From Thermus oshimai DSM 12092 (GTDB lineage Bacteria; Deinococcota; Deinococci; Deinococcales; Thermaceae): a stretch of 64,000 nucleotides of DNA. The notes under the pieces were generated by a model. It saw only the letters and a program-made list of their open reading frames with translations. It was not told the origin of the DNA and searched no databases. Both the position numbers and the translations under genes were made by a program. Position 1 is the first letter of the stretch. Every line of letters begins with the position of its first letter. The stretch is from positions 200 to 64,199 of the forward strand of contig NZ_KB890624.1 in the NCBI RefSeq assembly GCF_000373145.1, read 5' to 3'. Positions 11,500-20,533 of this stretch are shown piece after piece.

Positions 11500-12186
11500 C
11501 TACCGCCCCTGGGGCCGGGTGGGCCTCAGTTCCATCTCCGAGGGGAGGGCCCGTTTGGGAAGCCTTAAGGCGAAGAGGACCGCCTCGGCCACGTCTTCCG
11601 GGGCAAGCTTCCAGGCCTGGCCCGGGGCGTTCCCGGAAAAGCCGGTGTCCACCGAGCCGGGCAGGACGTTCACCACCCGCACCCCCTCCCCCCTCAGCTC
11701 CAGCATGGCCGCCCCCATGAGGCCCAGGAGGCCGAACTTGCTGGCGTTGTAGGCCGCGCCCCCCTTGAAGGGGTTTTTCCCTGCCAGGCTTGCGATGTTC
11801 ACCACCACCCCTTCCCGCTCCTTGAGGAGGGGGAGGGCGGCTTTGAGCCCCAGGAAGGGCCCTACCAGGTTGACCTCCAAGACCTCCCTTAGCTCCCCTT
11901 CGGAAAGCTCTTCCAGGGGCTTGAAGATCCCGATGCCGGCGTTATTCACCAGGACGTCCAGGCCCCCAAAGGCCTCCTTTAGGGCGGCCACCGCCCGGGC
12001 CCAGTCCTCCGCCTTCCGCACGTCCCCCACCAGGGGGAGGGCCCTTTCCCCCAGGGCTTCCGCCACCGCCCTTAGCCCCCCTTCGTCCCGGGCCAGGAGG
12101 CCCACCCCGTACCCCTCCCGGTGGAGGGCCTCCGCGATGGCCTTGCCGATGCCGCGGCTGGCGCCGCTTACCAGGGCCACCTTCAT
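11500..12186 (-). CDS. Short-chain dehydrogenase/reductase
   Basis: A 228-residue SDR with SGASRGIG (residues 7-14), NNAG near residue 80, catalytic Ser in 'VNIASLAGK' and YNASK. I chose the ATG that gives '[14 protein letters not shown]', because a GAGAAT box lies 7 nt upstream and the longer frame adds residues not found in the family. An Arg in 'LLARDE' after strand two favours NADP(H). The stop is only 9 nt before the sufE start, where the sufE -10 box overlaps it. Substrate unknown; the family covers 3-ketoacyl and sugar reductases. Confidence 0.85.
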   Translation of the reverse strand: MKVALVSGASRGIGKAIAEALHREGYGVGLLARDEGGLRAVAEALGERALPLVGDVRKAEDWARAVAALKEAFGGLDVLVNNAGIGIFKPLEELSEGELREVLEVNLVGPFLGLKAALPLLKEREGVVVNIASLAGKNPFKGGAAYNASKFGLLGLMGAAMLELRGEGVRVVNVLPGSVDTGFSGNAPGQAWKLAPEDVAEAVLFALRLPKRALPSEMELRPTRPQGR

Positions 12187-12268
12187 GCCCCCCATTCTCT
12201 CAAGGGCCCTTTTCCCGATTACCCCCGGCCTCACATTCCCCCCGCGGGGGCCCTCCTATCCTGAAGGG

Positions 12269-12523
12269 GTGAAACCCCTGGCGCTGGGCCTTCTCCTGGG
12301 CTTTCTCCTGGGGGTGGGGGCGGCCAGGCTCACCGCGGCCCCTCCCCCTTCCCCTCCCCGGGCCTTCCTCCCCGTGCAGTTCCCAGAGGCCCCTGAAGGG
12401 TGCGAGCCCCAGGTCTACCTTTTCCTGAACGGGGAGTTCTTCCGCCTCCTCCCCACGCCGGGAGGGGAGCCCCAGGAGCTCTTTCCCGTGGAGCCCGCCC
12501 CCAACCCCTTTGGCGGCTCCTAG
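12269..12523 (+). CDS. Small exported or membrane-anchored protein, unknown
   Basis: An 84-residue protein starting with GTG. It has one hydrophobic N-terminal segment (about residues 3-20) and a Pro-rich linker, then about 50 polar residues with 'CEPQVYLFLNGEFFRLLP'. It is probably held in the membrane or secreted. TATCCT six nt before the GTG supports both the gene and its start as leaderless. Its stop shares CTAG with the convergent VWA gene. I recognise no family. Confidence 0.6.
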   Translation: MKPLALGLLLGFLLGVGAARLTAAPPPSPPRAFLPVQFPEAPEGCEPQVYLFLNGEFFRLLPTPGGEPQELFPVEPAPNPFGGS

Positions 12524-13452
12524 AGGGGAAAGAGGAAGCGCCTTAACCCCAGGCTCAGGAGGGCCAAAAACCCCCCGAGGAGGCCGAAAAGCCCCGTGGC
12601 CTCCACCCGGACCACTTCCAGCTTCATCTCCGCCGCCAGCTTCCGGTAGAGGGCCTTCAGGGCCTCGGTGGAGGTCACCAGGTGGTGGCTCCCTCCCGTG
12701 AGCTCCCCTATGGCCCAAAGGAGCTCCTCGTCCACCTCAAAGGCCCCCGCGAAGAAGCCGAAGCCCATGACCGGGTCCTCGGGGCTGGGGGTCCAGCCGG
12801 GCACCCCCACCCCGATGGCGTGGATGGGCACCCCCATGCGGGCCGCTTCCCCCGCGGCCTCCAGGGGGTCTACCCCGGTGCGGTTCCGGCCGTCCGTGAG
12901 GAGGACGATGACCCCCTTGCCCCCTGCGGCCTCTATGCCCCTTAGGGCCTCGAGGATGCCCTCCCCGATGGCCGTGGAGCGCCCGAACTCGAGGCTCTCC
13001 AGGCTGGCCCTAAGGCGCTTCCGGTCCAGGATGGGGGGGTGGACGGTCTGGGCGGAGCCGGAGAAGATCACAAGCCCCACCCGAAGCCCCTTGGGGGCCT
13101 CTTCCAGGAAGGCCCGGGCGGCCTCCTTGGCGGCCTCGAGGCGGTTCGGCTTCAGGTCCGGGGCCATCATGCTCCGGCTCACGTCGATGACCAGGATGGC
13201 CACCCGGTCCCCCACCGCGCCCGGCAGGGGGAGAAGGGGCCGGGCCGCCCCCAGGACGAGGAGAAAGAGGGCCAGGAGGAAGAGGGCCTGGGGCAGCCAC
13301 CTAAGGGGCTTCTTCCCTTCCTGGGCCGCCTCCTTGAGCAGGCGGGCCAAGGGATGGGGGAGGGGGGCCTTCTTGGGCCCCTTCCAGAGGGCCAGGGCTA
13401 AAAACCCCACGAGGAGCAGGAGGCTTAGGGCCTCCGGAGCCAAAAGCTTCAC
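12520..13452 (-). CDS. VWA-domain membrane protein, BatA-like
   Basis: A 310-residue protein with two N-terminal helices (about 7-22 and 54-70), a von Willebrand A domain, and a C-terminal helix. The MIDAS metal site is DVSRSM near residue 90, with Thr in 'GRSTAIGEG' and Asp in 'LLTDGRN'. This is the BatA type of the MoxR-DUF58-VWA system, thought to act as a chaperone or stress complex at the membrane. It is the last gene of a four-gene operon; its start overlaps the stop of the second VWA gene. Confidence 0.85.
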   Translation of the reverse strand: MKLLAPEALSLLLLVGFLALALWKGPKKAPLPHPLARLLKEAAQEGKKPLRWLPQALFLLALFLLVLGAARPLLPLPGAVGDRVAILVIDVSRSMMAPDLKPNRLEAAKEAARAFLEEAPKGLRVGLVIFSGSAQTVHPPILDRKRLRASLESLEFGRSTAIGEGILEALRGIEAAGGKGVIVLLTDGRNRTGVDPLEAAGEAARMGVPIHAIGVGVPGWTPSPEDPVMGFGFFAGAFEVDEELLWAIGELTGGSHHLVTSTEALKALYRKLAAEMKLEVVRVEATGLFGLLGGFLALLSLGLRRFLFPL

Positions 13453-14372
13453 GGCAACCTCCCTTCCAGGGCCACCCTCCGGTACCCGCCGAAGGCCAGG
13501 AGGAAAAAGGCCAAGACGAGGAGGCCCTGGCTGAGCTCTATGGGCCTCGCCCGCCAGGCCCAGGAGGGCCTTAGGTGGCGGTACAGGGGCCGGAAGTCCT
13601 CCCCCAGGGCCTCCCCGCCCGTGGCCTGGGCCAGGCGGAGGAGGCGGGCGGGGTCCGCGGGCACGAAGAAAAGCCCTTCCCCGATGCGGCTCACCGTCCC
13701 CCTGGGGTCCCCTAAGGGGCGCACGAAGAGGGGGATGCCCGCCTGCCGGAAGCGGGGGGCCCGCTCCAGGGGGTCTCCTCCAGCGTTGGCCGCCCCGTCG
13801 GAGAAGAGGAGGACGGCCCTAGGGGGCTTGGCCTCGGGCAGGTCCCGCTCGGGGCCTATGGCCTCCCCCAGGGCCTTCAGGGCCTGGTCCAGGCCCTGGG
13901 CCAGGGGGCTCACCCCGCCGGGCCGAAGCCCCTCTAAGGCCTCGAGGAGGGCGGTCCGCTCGGTGCTTGGGGGCAGGAGGATCACCGCCTGGGGGCCGAA
14001 GCTTACGAGCCCCGCCCTCACCGTGGGGTCCAGGCCCTGGAGGAAGGCCCTGGCCAGGGCCTTGGCCCGTTCCAGGCGGCTTGGGGCCTCGTCGTCCGCG
14101 GCCATGGAGTGGCTGGTGTCCACCACCAGCACCACCTGGGTCCGGTTCTCCCGCCAGGGGAGGGTGGCCTCCGGCCGGCCCGCGGCCAGGAGGAGAAGGA
14201 GGAGGCCCAGGGGGTAGGCCCACTCCCACCCTGGGGGCCTGGGGCGGAAGGGGGCCTCCAGGGCCCGTTCCAACCGGGCCCGGCCCCCGCGCAGGAGGAG
14301 CACAAGGAGGAGAAGGCCCAGGAGGAAGAGCCCTAGGCCGAGAAGGAGGGTCCCCGGCTCCTTGAAGGCCAC
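13449..14372 (-). CDS. VWA-domain membrane protein, BatB-like
   Basis: A 307-residue paralogue of the downstream VWA gene. There are two N-terminal helices, the MIDAS motif DTSHSM near residue 87, further metal-site residues in 'GGVSPLAQG' and 'LFSDGAAN', and a C-terminal helix near residues 280-297. BatA/BatB pairs lie together in this arrangement in many bacteria. The start lies inside the end of the DUF58 gene (40-nt overlap), which implies translational coupling. Confidence 0.85.
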   Translation of the reverse strand: MAFKEPGTLLLGLGLFLLGLLLLVLLLRGGRARLERALEAPFRPRPPGWEWAYPLGLLLLLLAAGRPEATLPWRENRTQVVLVVDTSHSMAADDEAPSRLERAKALARAFLQGLDPTVRAGLVSFGPQAVILLPPSTERTALLEALEGLRPGGVSPLAQGLDQALKALGEAIGPERDLPEAKPPRAVLLFSDGAANAGGDPLERAPRFRQAGIPLFVRPLGDPRGTVSRIGEGLFFVPADPARLLRLAQATGGEALGEDFRPLYRHLRPSWAWRARPIELSQGLLVLAFFLLAFGGYRRVALEGRLP

Positions 14373-15208
14373 CTCCGCCTCCTTTCCACAAACCCCAGGA
14401 TGAGGGGGACGAGGTCCATCTCCGTGGAGGCTAAGACCACCTCCGCCCCCGCCCGCCTGAGGGCTTCCAGGCGGGCTTTCCTAAGGGCCTCCGCCCGGGC
14501 GCGGTAGGCGGCGCGCACCCTGGGGTCCAGGGCGTCCACCTCCACCACCTCCCCCGTCCTTGGGTCCCGGAAGCGCCAGACCCCCTCGGGGAGCTCCCGC
14601 TCCAGGGGGTCCTCCAGCAGGACGGCCACCAGGTCGTGCCGGGCGGCAAGCCGGCCCAGGGGCAGGGCGAACTCGTCCAGAAAGTCCGAGAAGACGAAAA
14701 GAAGCCCCCGCCTCCGGGCCACCCGCCCCAGGAGGTCCAGGCGCTCCCCTAAGGGCGCGGGGTCTTCCGCCGCCTTCAGGGCGGCCTCGGCCAGGGCCAG
14801 GGCCTGGGCCCGGCCCCCCTTCGGGGGGAGGAGCCGGCCCGAGACCACCCCCCCCACCCGGTTCCCGTGCCTCAGGGCGATGTAGGCGAAGGCCAGGGCC
14901 AGCTCGAGGCCCAGGGCGTACTTCTCCCGCCTCCTGGAGCCGAAGCGCACCGTGGGCCCCCCGTCCAGGAGGAGCCAGAGGGTGAGCTCCTTTTCCTCCC
15001 GGAAGCGGCGCACGTGGAGGGTGCCCGTGCGGGCGGTGGCCGGCCAGTCTATGCGCTCCAGCTCGTCCCCCGGGTGGTAGGGGCTGATCTCGGCGAGCTC
15101 CAGGCTCCGACCGTAGAAGACCCCCCGGTAGTCCCCGAACAGAAGCCCATCCAGGGGCCGGACCACCTTGAGCTCAAGCCTCCGCAGCAGGGCCTCGGGC
15201 GTCTCCAT
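14333..15208 (-). CDS. DUF58 domain protein
   Basis: A 291-residue protein with the DUF58 signature 'YHPGDELERIDWPATARTGTLHVRRFREEKEL', followed by a VWA-like half ('LWLLLDGGPTVRFG' ... 'LLFVFSDFLDEF'). It has no membrane segments, unlike the usual DUF58 proteins with N-terminal helices. It is the second gene of the moxR-DUF58-VWA-VWA operon, overlapping both neighbours. The biochemical role of the family is not settled; a partner for MoxR ATPase is the common view. Confidence 0.85.
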   Translation of the reverse strand: METPEALLRRLELKVVRPLDGLLFGDYRGVFYGRSLELAEISPYHPGDELERIDWPATARTGTLHVRRFREEKELTLWLLLDGGPTVRFGSRRREKYALGLELALAFAYIALRHGNRVGGVVSGRLLPPKGGRAQALALAEAALKAAEDPAPLGERLDLLGRVARRRGLLFVFSDFLDEFALPLGRLAARHDLVAVLLEDPLERELPEGVWRFRDPRTGEVVEVDALDPRVRAAYRARAEALRKARLEALRRAGAEVVLASTEMDLVPLILGFVERRRRWPSRSRGPSFSA

Positions 15209-16196
15209 AGGGGTCCCTTAGGGGCACAAAAGGCGGGGGAAAGGCCTCCAGGATCCGCTCCAGCAGAGCGTCCGGCCCCACCCCCTCCGCCAGGGCCTGG
15301 TAGGAGAGGACCAGGCGGTGGCGCAGGGCGTCCTTAAAGAGGTCGCGCACGTCCTCGGGAAGGGCGTAGGCCCGGCCCCGGAGGAGGGCCAGGGCCTTGG
15401 CCCCCTGGACCAGGGCCAGGGAGGCCCTGGGGCTTGCCCCGAAGGCCAGGTAGGGCCTAAGCTCCTTTTCCGGCTTCCGGGTGGCCTGCACCAGCTCCAC
15501 CGCGTGCTCCGCCACCTTGGGGTGGACGTAGACCTGGCGGGAGAGCCGGGAAAGGGCCAGGAGCTCCTCCAGGGAGAGGACCTCCCGGACCTCCGGGGCC
15601 TCCCCCCGGGTCATGCGCTCTACGATCTGGAGCTCCTCGTGGAAGGCTGGGTAGTCCACCACCACCTTGAGGAGGAAGCGGTCCAGCTGGGCCTCGGGCA
15701 GGGGGTAGGTGCCCTCGCTCTCAATGGGGTTTTGCGTGGCCAGCACCAGGAAGGGTTTGGGGAGGGGGTAGGTCTCCCGGCCGATGGTCACCTGCCGCTC
15801 CTGCATGGCCTCCAGGAGGGCCGACTGCACCTTGGCGGGGGCGCGGTTGATCTCGTCCGCCAGGAGGAGGTGGGCGAAGATGGGCCCCAGCTCCGTGGAG
15901 AAGGTTCCTTCCTTGGGGTTGTAGACCCGGGTGCCCAGGAGGTCCGCGGGCACCAGGTCCGGGGTGAACTGGATCCGTTTGAACCGCCCCCCCAGGGCCT
16001 CGGCCAGGGTCTTCACCGCCAGGGTTTTGGCCAGGCCCGGCACCCCCTCGATGAGGAGGTGCCCCCCGGCCAGGAGGGCCACCAGCATCCTCTCCAAAAG
16101 GAGGTCCTGGCCCACGATGACCCGCTTGACCTCCTTCAGGAGTTCCTGAAGCCGTTCCTTAGCCCCCTCAAAGGGGTTTTCCCCTTCCTCCCGCAT
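15174..16196 (-). CDS. MoxR-family AAA+ ATPase
   Basis: A 340-residue AAA+ ATPase. Walker A is GVPGLAKT (about residues 55-62), Walker B is LLADEINR, sensor 1 lies in 'LVLATQNPIESEGTYPLPEAQLDRF', and sensor 2 is in 'GASPRASLALVQGAKA'. These are MoxR signatures. MoxR ATPases work with VWA proteins in maturation of enzymes or in cell envelope stress. The start is set by GGAGGG 5 nt upstream. First gene of the operon with the DUF58 and two VWA proteins. Confidence 0.92.
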   Translation of the reverse strand: MREEGENPFEGAKERLQELLKEVKRVIVGQDLLLERMLVALLAGGHLLIEGVPGLAKTLAVKTLAEALGGRFKRIQFTPDLVPADLLGTRVYNPKEGTFSTELGPIFAHLLLADEINRAPAKVQSALLEAMQERQVTIGRETYPLPKPFLVLATQNPIESEGTYPLPEAQLDRFLLKVVVDYPAFHEELQIVERMTRGEAPEVREVLSLEELLALSRLSRQVYVHPKVAEHAVELVQATRKPEKELRPYLAFGASPRASLALVQGAKALALLRGRAYALPEDVRDLFKDALRHRLVLSYQALAEGVGPDALLERILEAFPPPFVPLRDPYGDARGPAAEA

Positions 16197-16256
16197 AAGA
16201 CCCTCCTTCGGCTCTTGGGTAGAGCCTAGCCCAGGGGGCCTCCTGCCCGCCCTGCC

Positions 16257-17351
16257 CTAGGCCACATTTGGGCGGAAGAGGGCTTTCCCCTTGCTCAAAA
16301 GGGCCTCCGGCCAGGCCTCCAGGGGGAAGACCCCCCCCACCAGGCCTTCCAGCCCGGAAAGCTCGGGCAGGAGGGCCACCGCCTCCCGGAACTCCTCCCG
16401 GGTGTAGGTGTAGCTCCCCACCAGGCCCACCTCCTTGAACCAGAAGGGGGAGAGGTCCGCCCACTCCACCCCCGGGGCCCCCAGGAGGAGGACCCTTCCC
16501 CCTTCCGCCGCCAGGGCCAGGGCCTCGCGGAAGCCCCGGCCGCTGCCCGAGGCCTCCACCACCCCCCTGTACCCCCCCCGGTGCCCCTCGAAGAGGAGGT
16601 AGCGGTAGCGCCGGGCCCGTTCCTCCAGGGCCTCCCTGGCGCTCCCAAAGACCCGGTCCGCCCCGAAGGCCCGGGCCTTTTCCGCCTGGTGAGGGTGCTT
16701 GGCCACCGCGTACACCCGGCCGCCGTACCCTAGGGCCCGGAGGAGCCTAAGGGTGAGGAGGCCGATGGTGCCCATGCCCAGGATGAGGACCTCCTCGGGC
16801 CAGGGCTGGAAGCGCCTTAGCCCCCTCAGGACCACCGCCAGGGGCTCGGCAAAAACGGCCCGCTCATCGGGCACCCCTTCTGGGATGGGGTAAAGCCGCT
16901 CCTCCCGGGCCAGGGTCCACTCCCCCCAGCCCCCCGGGAGGTCGCGGTTGTAGCCCAGCATCCCCGGGGCCAGGGCCCCTTCCGCCAGGTTCTGGCAAAG
17001 CCCTTCCTCCCCCTGCTGGCACATGGGGCAGGGGGGAAGGCCGCGCTCGAGGCAGGCCAGAAGGGGGTTCACCGCCACCCTCACCCCTTCCACCTCCCCC
17101 AGGATCTCGTGGCCGAGGACGGCGGGGAAGGAGAAGAAGGGGCTTAGGGAGGGGGGGCTTTTCCCGTAGAGGAGGGCCAGGTCCGAGCCGCAGACCCCGC
17201 TTAGGAGGACCCGCACCCGCCGGAAGCCCGGCCTTTCCGGCGGGGGCAGTTCCTTTAGCGCAAGGGGCAGGGCCCTGACGGGAAAGCGCTTGCCTAGGGC
17301 GCGGGCGGCGAAGAAGCGGGGGAGGGAGGGGGTGTAGAGGAGGGCCTTCAT
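16257..17351 (-). CDS. Zinc-dependent alcohol dehydrogenase-like (MDR) protein
   Basis: A 364-residue medium-chain dehydrogenase. The catalytic zinc site is marked by 'SGVCGSD' and 'GHEILGEV'; the structural zinc loop is partly present ('PLLACLERGLPPCPMCQQGEEGLC'), and the nucleotide motif is GMGTIGLL. A pyridine-nucleotide-dependent polyol or alcohol dehydrogenase is likely. The start overlaps the stop of the class II aldolase gene (ATGA), so the two probably act in one pathway, for example oxidation of a sugar alcohol or handling of an aldol product. Substrate not readable. Confidence 0.8.
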   Translation of the reverse strand: MKALLYTPSLPRFFAARALGKRFPVRALPLALKELPPPERPGFRRVRVLLSGVCGSDLALLYGKSPPSLSPFFSFPAVLGHEILGEVEGVRVAVNPLLACLERGLPPCPMCQQGEEGLCQNLAEGALAPGMLGYNRDLPGGWGEWTLAREERLYPIPEGVPDERAVFAEPLAVVLRGLRRFQPWPEEVLILGMGTIGLLTLRLLRALGYGGRVYAVAKHPHQAEKARAFGADRVFGSAREALEERARRYRYLLFEGHRGGYRGVVEASGSGRGFREALALAAEGGRVLLLGAPGVEWADLSPFWFKEVGLVGSYTYTREEFREAVALLPELSGLEGLVGGVFPLEAWPEALLSKGKALFRPNVA

Positions 17352-18409
17352 GTCATGGGCACGGTGCGGAGGAGCTTCCCCTCAATCCGCTCCAGAATCT
17401 CGTCCAGGCTCCGGCCGGTGATGGTGAGGCCGTGGTTCTTGAGGCCCACCACCGCCCGGGTGGGGTCCTTTGCCTCCCGCACCTTCTCCGCCACCGCCTG
17501 GGCCAGCTCGTAGGTGCCGCAGGGGTAGTTGAAGGGGGTGGCGGGCACCCCCTCCATCCAGGCGTGCACGTGGAGGATGGCCCCCACCCCGGGGTGCTCC
17601 CGGTAGATCATCCAGTGCTCTATGGCGTCCACGCTCACCCTCCTGGGCTCCACGTGGGGGGGGACGGAGAGGAGGATGGCGTTTTGCTCGGGGTCGTAGC
17701 CCTTCACCATGAGGATGTCCCGGCCGATCTCCCGTAGGTTCGCCTTGTCCACGCCGCTGGCGGACATCCAAAAGCGGGTTTCGTCCTTGCGCACGGAGAG
17801 GTTCCCGTAGGAGAGCCCCCCGATGCCGTAGAGGCGCTTCACGTGCCTTAGGTCCTCAGGGGGGAGGATCTCCTCGATGGGGAAGGGGGCGGGGAGGAGG
17901 TCCCACTCCTTGAGCTTCTTCCCCGCGCGGTGCATGCTCTCCGTGAGCTCGTCCCCCTGCCAGAGCTCGGGCTCCAGGTCGGGGATGAAGACGTTGTTTA
18001 GGACGAGGCGGCTGCAGGCGATGGGCCTAAGGCGCGCGGCCACCCGTTCATAAAACCCCTCCCCCTCCTTCTCCTCGTAGTGGCCGAGCTCCAGGGTGAG
18101 GAACGTCACCCCATCCCCGGGCACGTAGGCCAGGAGGACGTTGGAGAGGGCCCGCACCAGGTAGGGGTAGAGCTCCCGGATGGGGTCTCCCGGCTTTTGG
18201 GGGAGTTCCAGCACCGAGGCCACGAAGGTGGCCTGGGCCTTCCGGCGGTAGGGCCTGGGGGCCTCCTTGCGGATGGCGTTCAGCACCAGGTTGGGGGCCT
18301 CCTCCGTGAGCTCTAGGCGGAAGCCCTGGGCCTCCAGGGCTTTTCCGAGCTCTTCCAAGAACGCCTGGACGCTGGGGGAAGGGTCACCGTGGATGAGGTA
18401 GGTCCACAT
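17348..18409 (-). CDS. Class II aldolase/adducin-domain protein with N-terminal extension
   Basis: A 353-residue protein. Residues ~165-350 are a class II aldolase/adducin domain: 'YGIGGLSYGNLSVRK', the zinc ligands in 'ILHVHAWMEG', and the third His in 'VVGLKNHGLTITG'. Such domains cleave or epimerise phosphorylated sugars such as fuculose-1-P or ribulose-5-P. The first ~150 residues ('MWTYLIHGDPSPSVQAFLEELG...') are not part of that domain and I do not recognise them. Ribosome site GGAGG precedes the ATG. It is the first gene of a pair with the MDR dehydrogenase. Confidence 0.75.
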   Translation of the reverse strand: MWTYLIHGDPSPSVQAFLEELGKALEAQGFRLELTEEAPNLVLNAIRKEAPRPYRRKAQATFVASVLELPQKPGDPIRELYPYLVRALSNVLLAYVPGDGVTFLTLELGHYEEKEGEGFYERVAARLRPIACSRLVLNNVFIPDLEPELWQGDELTESMHRAGKKLKEWDLLPAPFPIEEILPPEDLRHVKRLYGIGGLSYGNLSVRKDETRFWMSASGVDKANLREIGRDILMVKGYDPEQNAILLSVPPHVEPRRVSVDAIEHWMIYREHPGVGAILHVHAWMEGVPATPFNYPCGTYELAQAVAEKVREAKDPTRAVVGLKNHGLTITGRSLDEILERIEGKLLRTVPMT

Positions 18410-18456
18410 CTTCCGCCTCCCTTGTCTTGGCCTATAGGCTACACCATACTGGGGGC

Positions 18457-19440
18457 ATGGCGGAAGCTTGGAGGGGGGACGAGATTCCCCTTAAGGGCCT
18501 TCTGGTGGGCCATTACACCGACCTCGAGGCCATGACGGGCTGCACGGTCCTCCTCCTGGAGGAGGGCGCGGTGGCCGCGGTGGACGTGCGGGGGGCGGCC
18601 CCGGGGACCCGGGAGACGGACCTCCTGGCCCCGGAGAACACCGTGGAGCGGGTCCACGCCCTTCTCCTCACGGGGGGGAGCGCCTTTGGCCTGGGGGCGG
18701 CGGAGGGGGTGGTGCGCTTCCTCTGGGAGCGGGGGAGGGGCTTTCCCACCCCCGCGGGCCCCGTGCCCATCGTGCCGGGGGCGGTGCTTTACGACCTCGG
18801 CCGGGGGGCGGTCTTCCGGCCCCCAGGCCTCGAGGCGGGCTACGCCGCCTGCCAGGGGGCCAGCCGGAGGGTGGCCGAGGGGAGCGTGGGGGCGGGGACG
18901 GGGGCCCTGGCGGGCGGGGTGAAGGGCGGGGTGGGCCTTGCGGGGTACACCCTGGAGGAGGGCTTTGGGGTGGGGGCTTTGGCGGCGGTGAACAGCCTGG
19001 GCCGCCCCTTTGACCCCCTCACCGGAAGGCTCTACGCGGAAGGCCTCCTGGAGGAGGCGGAGCGGGCCCTCCTGCCCGACCTCGCCCGCTACCGGGGGCG
19101 GCGGGAGGAGTACCGGTACCCGCTCCTCCTGGGCGGGAACACCACCTTGGCCGCGGTCTTCACCGACGCCCCCCTCACCAAGGCCCAGGCCCGGCGCCTG
19201 GCCATCATGGCCCAGGACGGGATCGCCCGGGCCCTCCGCCCCGCCCACACCCCCCTGGACGGGGACCTGGTCTTCGCCCTGGCCCTGGGGGACGGGCGCG
19301 GGGTGGGGCTTCCCCTCCTGCTGCGCCTTGGGGCCTACGCCGCGGATGCCCTGGCCCGGGCCATCGCCCGCGCGGTGCTCCTCGCGGAGGGCCTGGGCTT
19401 TCCCACCTACCGGGCCCTAGCGGCCGGGGAAGGGGCTTAG
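18457..19440 (+). CDS. P1-family (S58/DmpA, NylC-like) N-terminal-nucleophile peptidase
   Basis: A 327-residue member of the DmpA/NylC family, which splits itself into alpha and beta chains. The opening 'GLLVGHYTDLEAMTGCTVLL' and 'LLLTGGSAFGLGAAEGVVRFL' are family signatures. The predicted self-cleavage point is N228/T229 in 'GGNTTLAAVFTD', freeing a Thr nucleophile. I chose the ATG at 18457 since CATACT lies six nt upstream (leaderless pattern), over a TTG ten codons earlier. The family includes aminopeptidases and amide (nylon oligomer) hydrolases. The 3' end overlaps the convergent protease gene by 24 nt. Confidence 0.85.
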   Translation: MAEAWRGDEIPLKGLLVGHYTDLEAMTGCTVLLLEEGAVAAVDVRGAAPGTRETDLLAPENTVERVHALLLTGGSAFGLGAAEGVVRFLWERGRGFPTPAGPVPIVPGAVLYDLGRGAVFRPPGLEAGYAACQGASRRVAEGSVGAGTGALAGGVKGGVGLAGYTLEEGFGVGALAAVNSLGRPFDPLTGRLYAEGLLEEAERALLPDLARYRGRREEYRYPLLLGGNTTLAAVFTDAPLTKAQARRLAIMAQDGIARALRPAHTPLDGDLVFALALGDGRGVGLPLLLRLGAYAADALARAIARAVLLAEGLGFPTYRALAAGEGA

Positions 19441-20421
19441 GAGGACCTCCACCCGCAAAACCTCCCCGCCCCGGCGCACGGTGAGGGCCACCCGGTCCCC
19501 CACCTGGTAGCGGCGCACCTCCCGCAGGAGGTCCTCAAAGCTCCCCACCGCCACCCCGTTCACCTCCAGGATCACGTCCGGCACCCCTCCGGACTCGAGG
19601 CCCCTAAGCCCCGCCTTGGCCGCCGCCCCGCCCGGCACCACCTCCCCCACCATCACCCCCCCAGGGGGGAGGCCCAGCTCCCGGGCGAGCTCCGGGGTGA
19701 GGGCCCTTGGGCCCCTCAGGCCCAGGTAGGGCCAGTAGGCCTTTTCTCCCCGCTCCAGCCCCCGCACCACCCCTTCCCGCCCCAAGAGGGGGGTGAAGAA
19801 GCTTCGGAAGCCCTCCTCCGTCTGCCCGATGGCCACCGCCACCCCCACCACCCTTCCTTCCCCGTCCAGCACGGGCCCCCCGGAGTCCCCGGGGGCCAGG
19901 GGCAGGGAGGTCTCCACCAGGCCCTGGGGCAGGAAGGGGGAGGGGTTCACCCCGAGCCGCACCACCCGGCCGTACCGGGGGGCGATGAACTGGCCCCGCC
20001 CGTTGCCGATGTGGAGGAGGGCCTCCCCGGGACGGGGGGCGCGGGCGAACTCCAAGGGGAGGGCGCGGCTGTGGGGGGTTTCGGCCTCGAGGACCGCCAG
20101 GTCAAAGGGCTCGTGGAACCCCACCACCCGGGCCCCGACCTCCTTGCGGCTCGGGAGGAGGAGGGTGAGGGGCCCCCCTTCCGCCACCACGTGGTAGGCG
20201 GTGAGGAGGAGGGTGGGGCTGTAGAAGAAGGCGGTGCCCCGGCCGCCTTCCGGCCCCTGGACCAGGACCACCGCGGGGTGGGCCTTTTGGTAGACCTCTT
20301 CCAGCCGTTCGGGGGGGGCCTGGATGGGCTCCGCCCAGCGGGTGGGCGTGGGGGGGTTGAGGAGGAGCCAGAGGGTCAGGCCCAAGGGGAGGGCGGAAAG
20401 CCACAGGAGGGTTCGCGCCAT
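19417..20421 (-). CDS. Trypsin-like serine protease with PDZ domain (HtrA/DegP type)
   Basis: A 334-residue protein with an N-terminal membrane anchor (about residues 4-22), a chymotrypsin-fold domain with triad H77 (AYHVV), D107 (FDLAVL) and S180 (GDSGGP), and one PDZ domain (about residues 225-330, 'GVMVGEVVPGGAAAKAGL'). This is the DegS-like layout: anchored, one PDZ, periplasmic quality control or signalling. Upstream, at 20503-20523, is a sequence shared with the acyl-CoA dehydrogenase promoter. Convergent overlap with the P1 peptidase gene. Confidence 0.9.
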   Translation of the reverse strand: MARTLLWLSALPLGLTLWLLLNPPTPTRWAEPIQAPPERLEEVYQKAHPAVVLVQGPEGGRGTAFFYSPTLLLTAYHVVAEGGPLTLLLPSRKEVGARVVGFHEPFDLAVLEAETPHSRALPLEFARAPRPGEALLHIGNGRGQFIAPRYGRVVRLGVNPSPFLPQGLVETSLPLAPGDSGGPVLDGEGRVVGVAVAIGQTEEGFRSFFTPLLGREGVVRGLERGEKAYWPYLGLRGPRALTPELARELGLPPGGVMVGEVVPGGAAAKAGLRGLESGGVPDVILEVNGVAVGSFEDLLREVRRYQVGDRVALTVRRGGEVLRVEVLLSPFPGR

Positions 20422-20502
20422 ATCCCCAGGATGGGGCCTTGGGTGGGGATTGGGGTGTGGGTTTGGCCACTAATAGGGGAGACTTTAGGCACGAGCGAGT
20501 AA

Positions 20503-20523
20503 AATCGTGAAAAATATCGCAAA
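20503..20523 (-). repeat. Copy B of a promoter-region sequence also found at 62330-62350
   Basis: Plus-strand reading starts AATCGTGAAAAA and ends GCAAA; 18 of 21 positions match the other copy. It lies about 85 nt upstream of the PDZ protease start, on whose strand it reads TTTGC-N4-TTTTTCACGATT followed by TTA. It is AT-rich against the surroundings, as a promoter or operator would be. Confidence 0.55.
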
Positions 20524-20533
20524 CCCCATGCCC

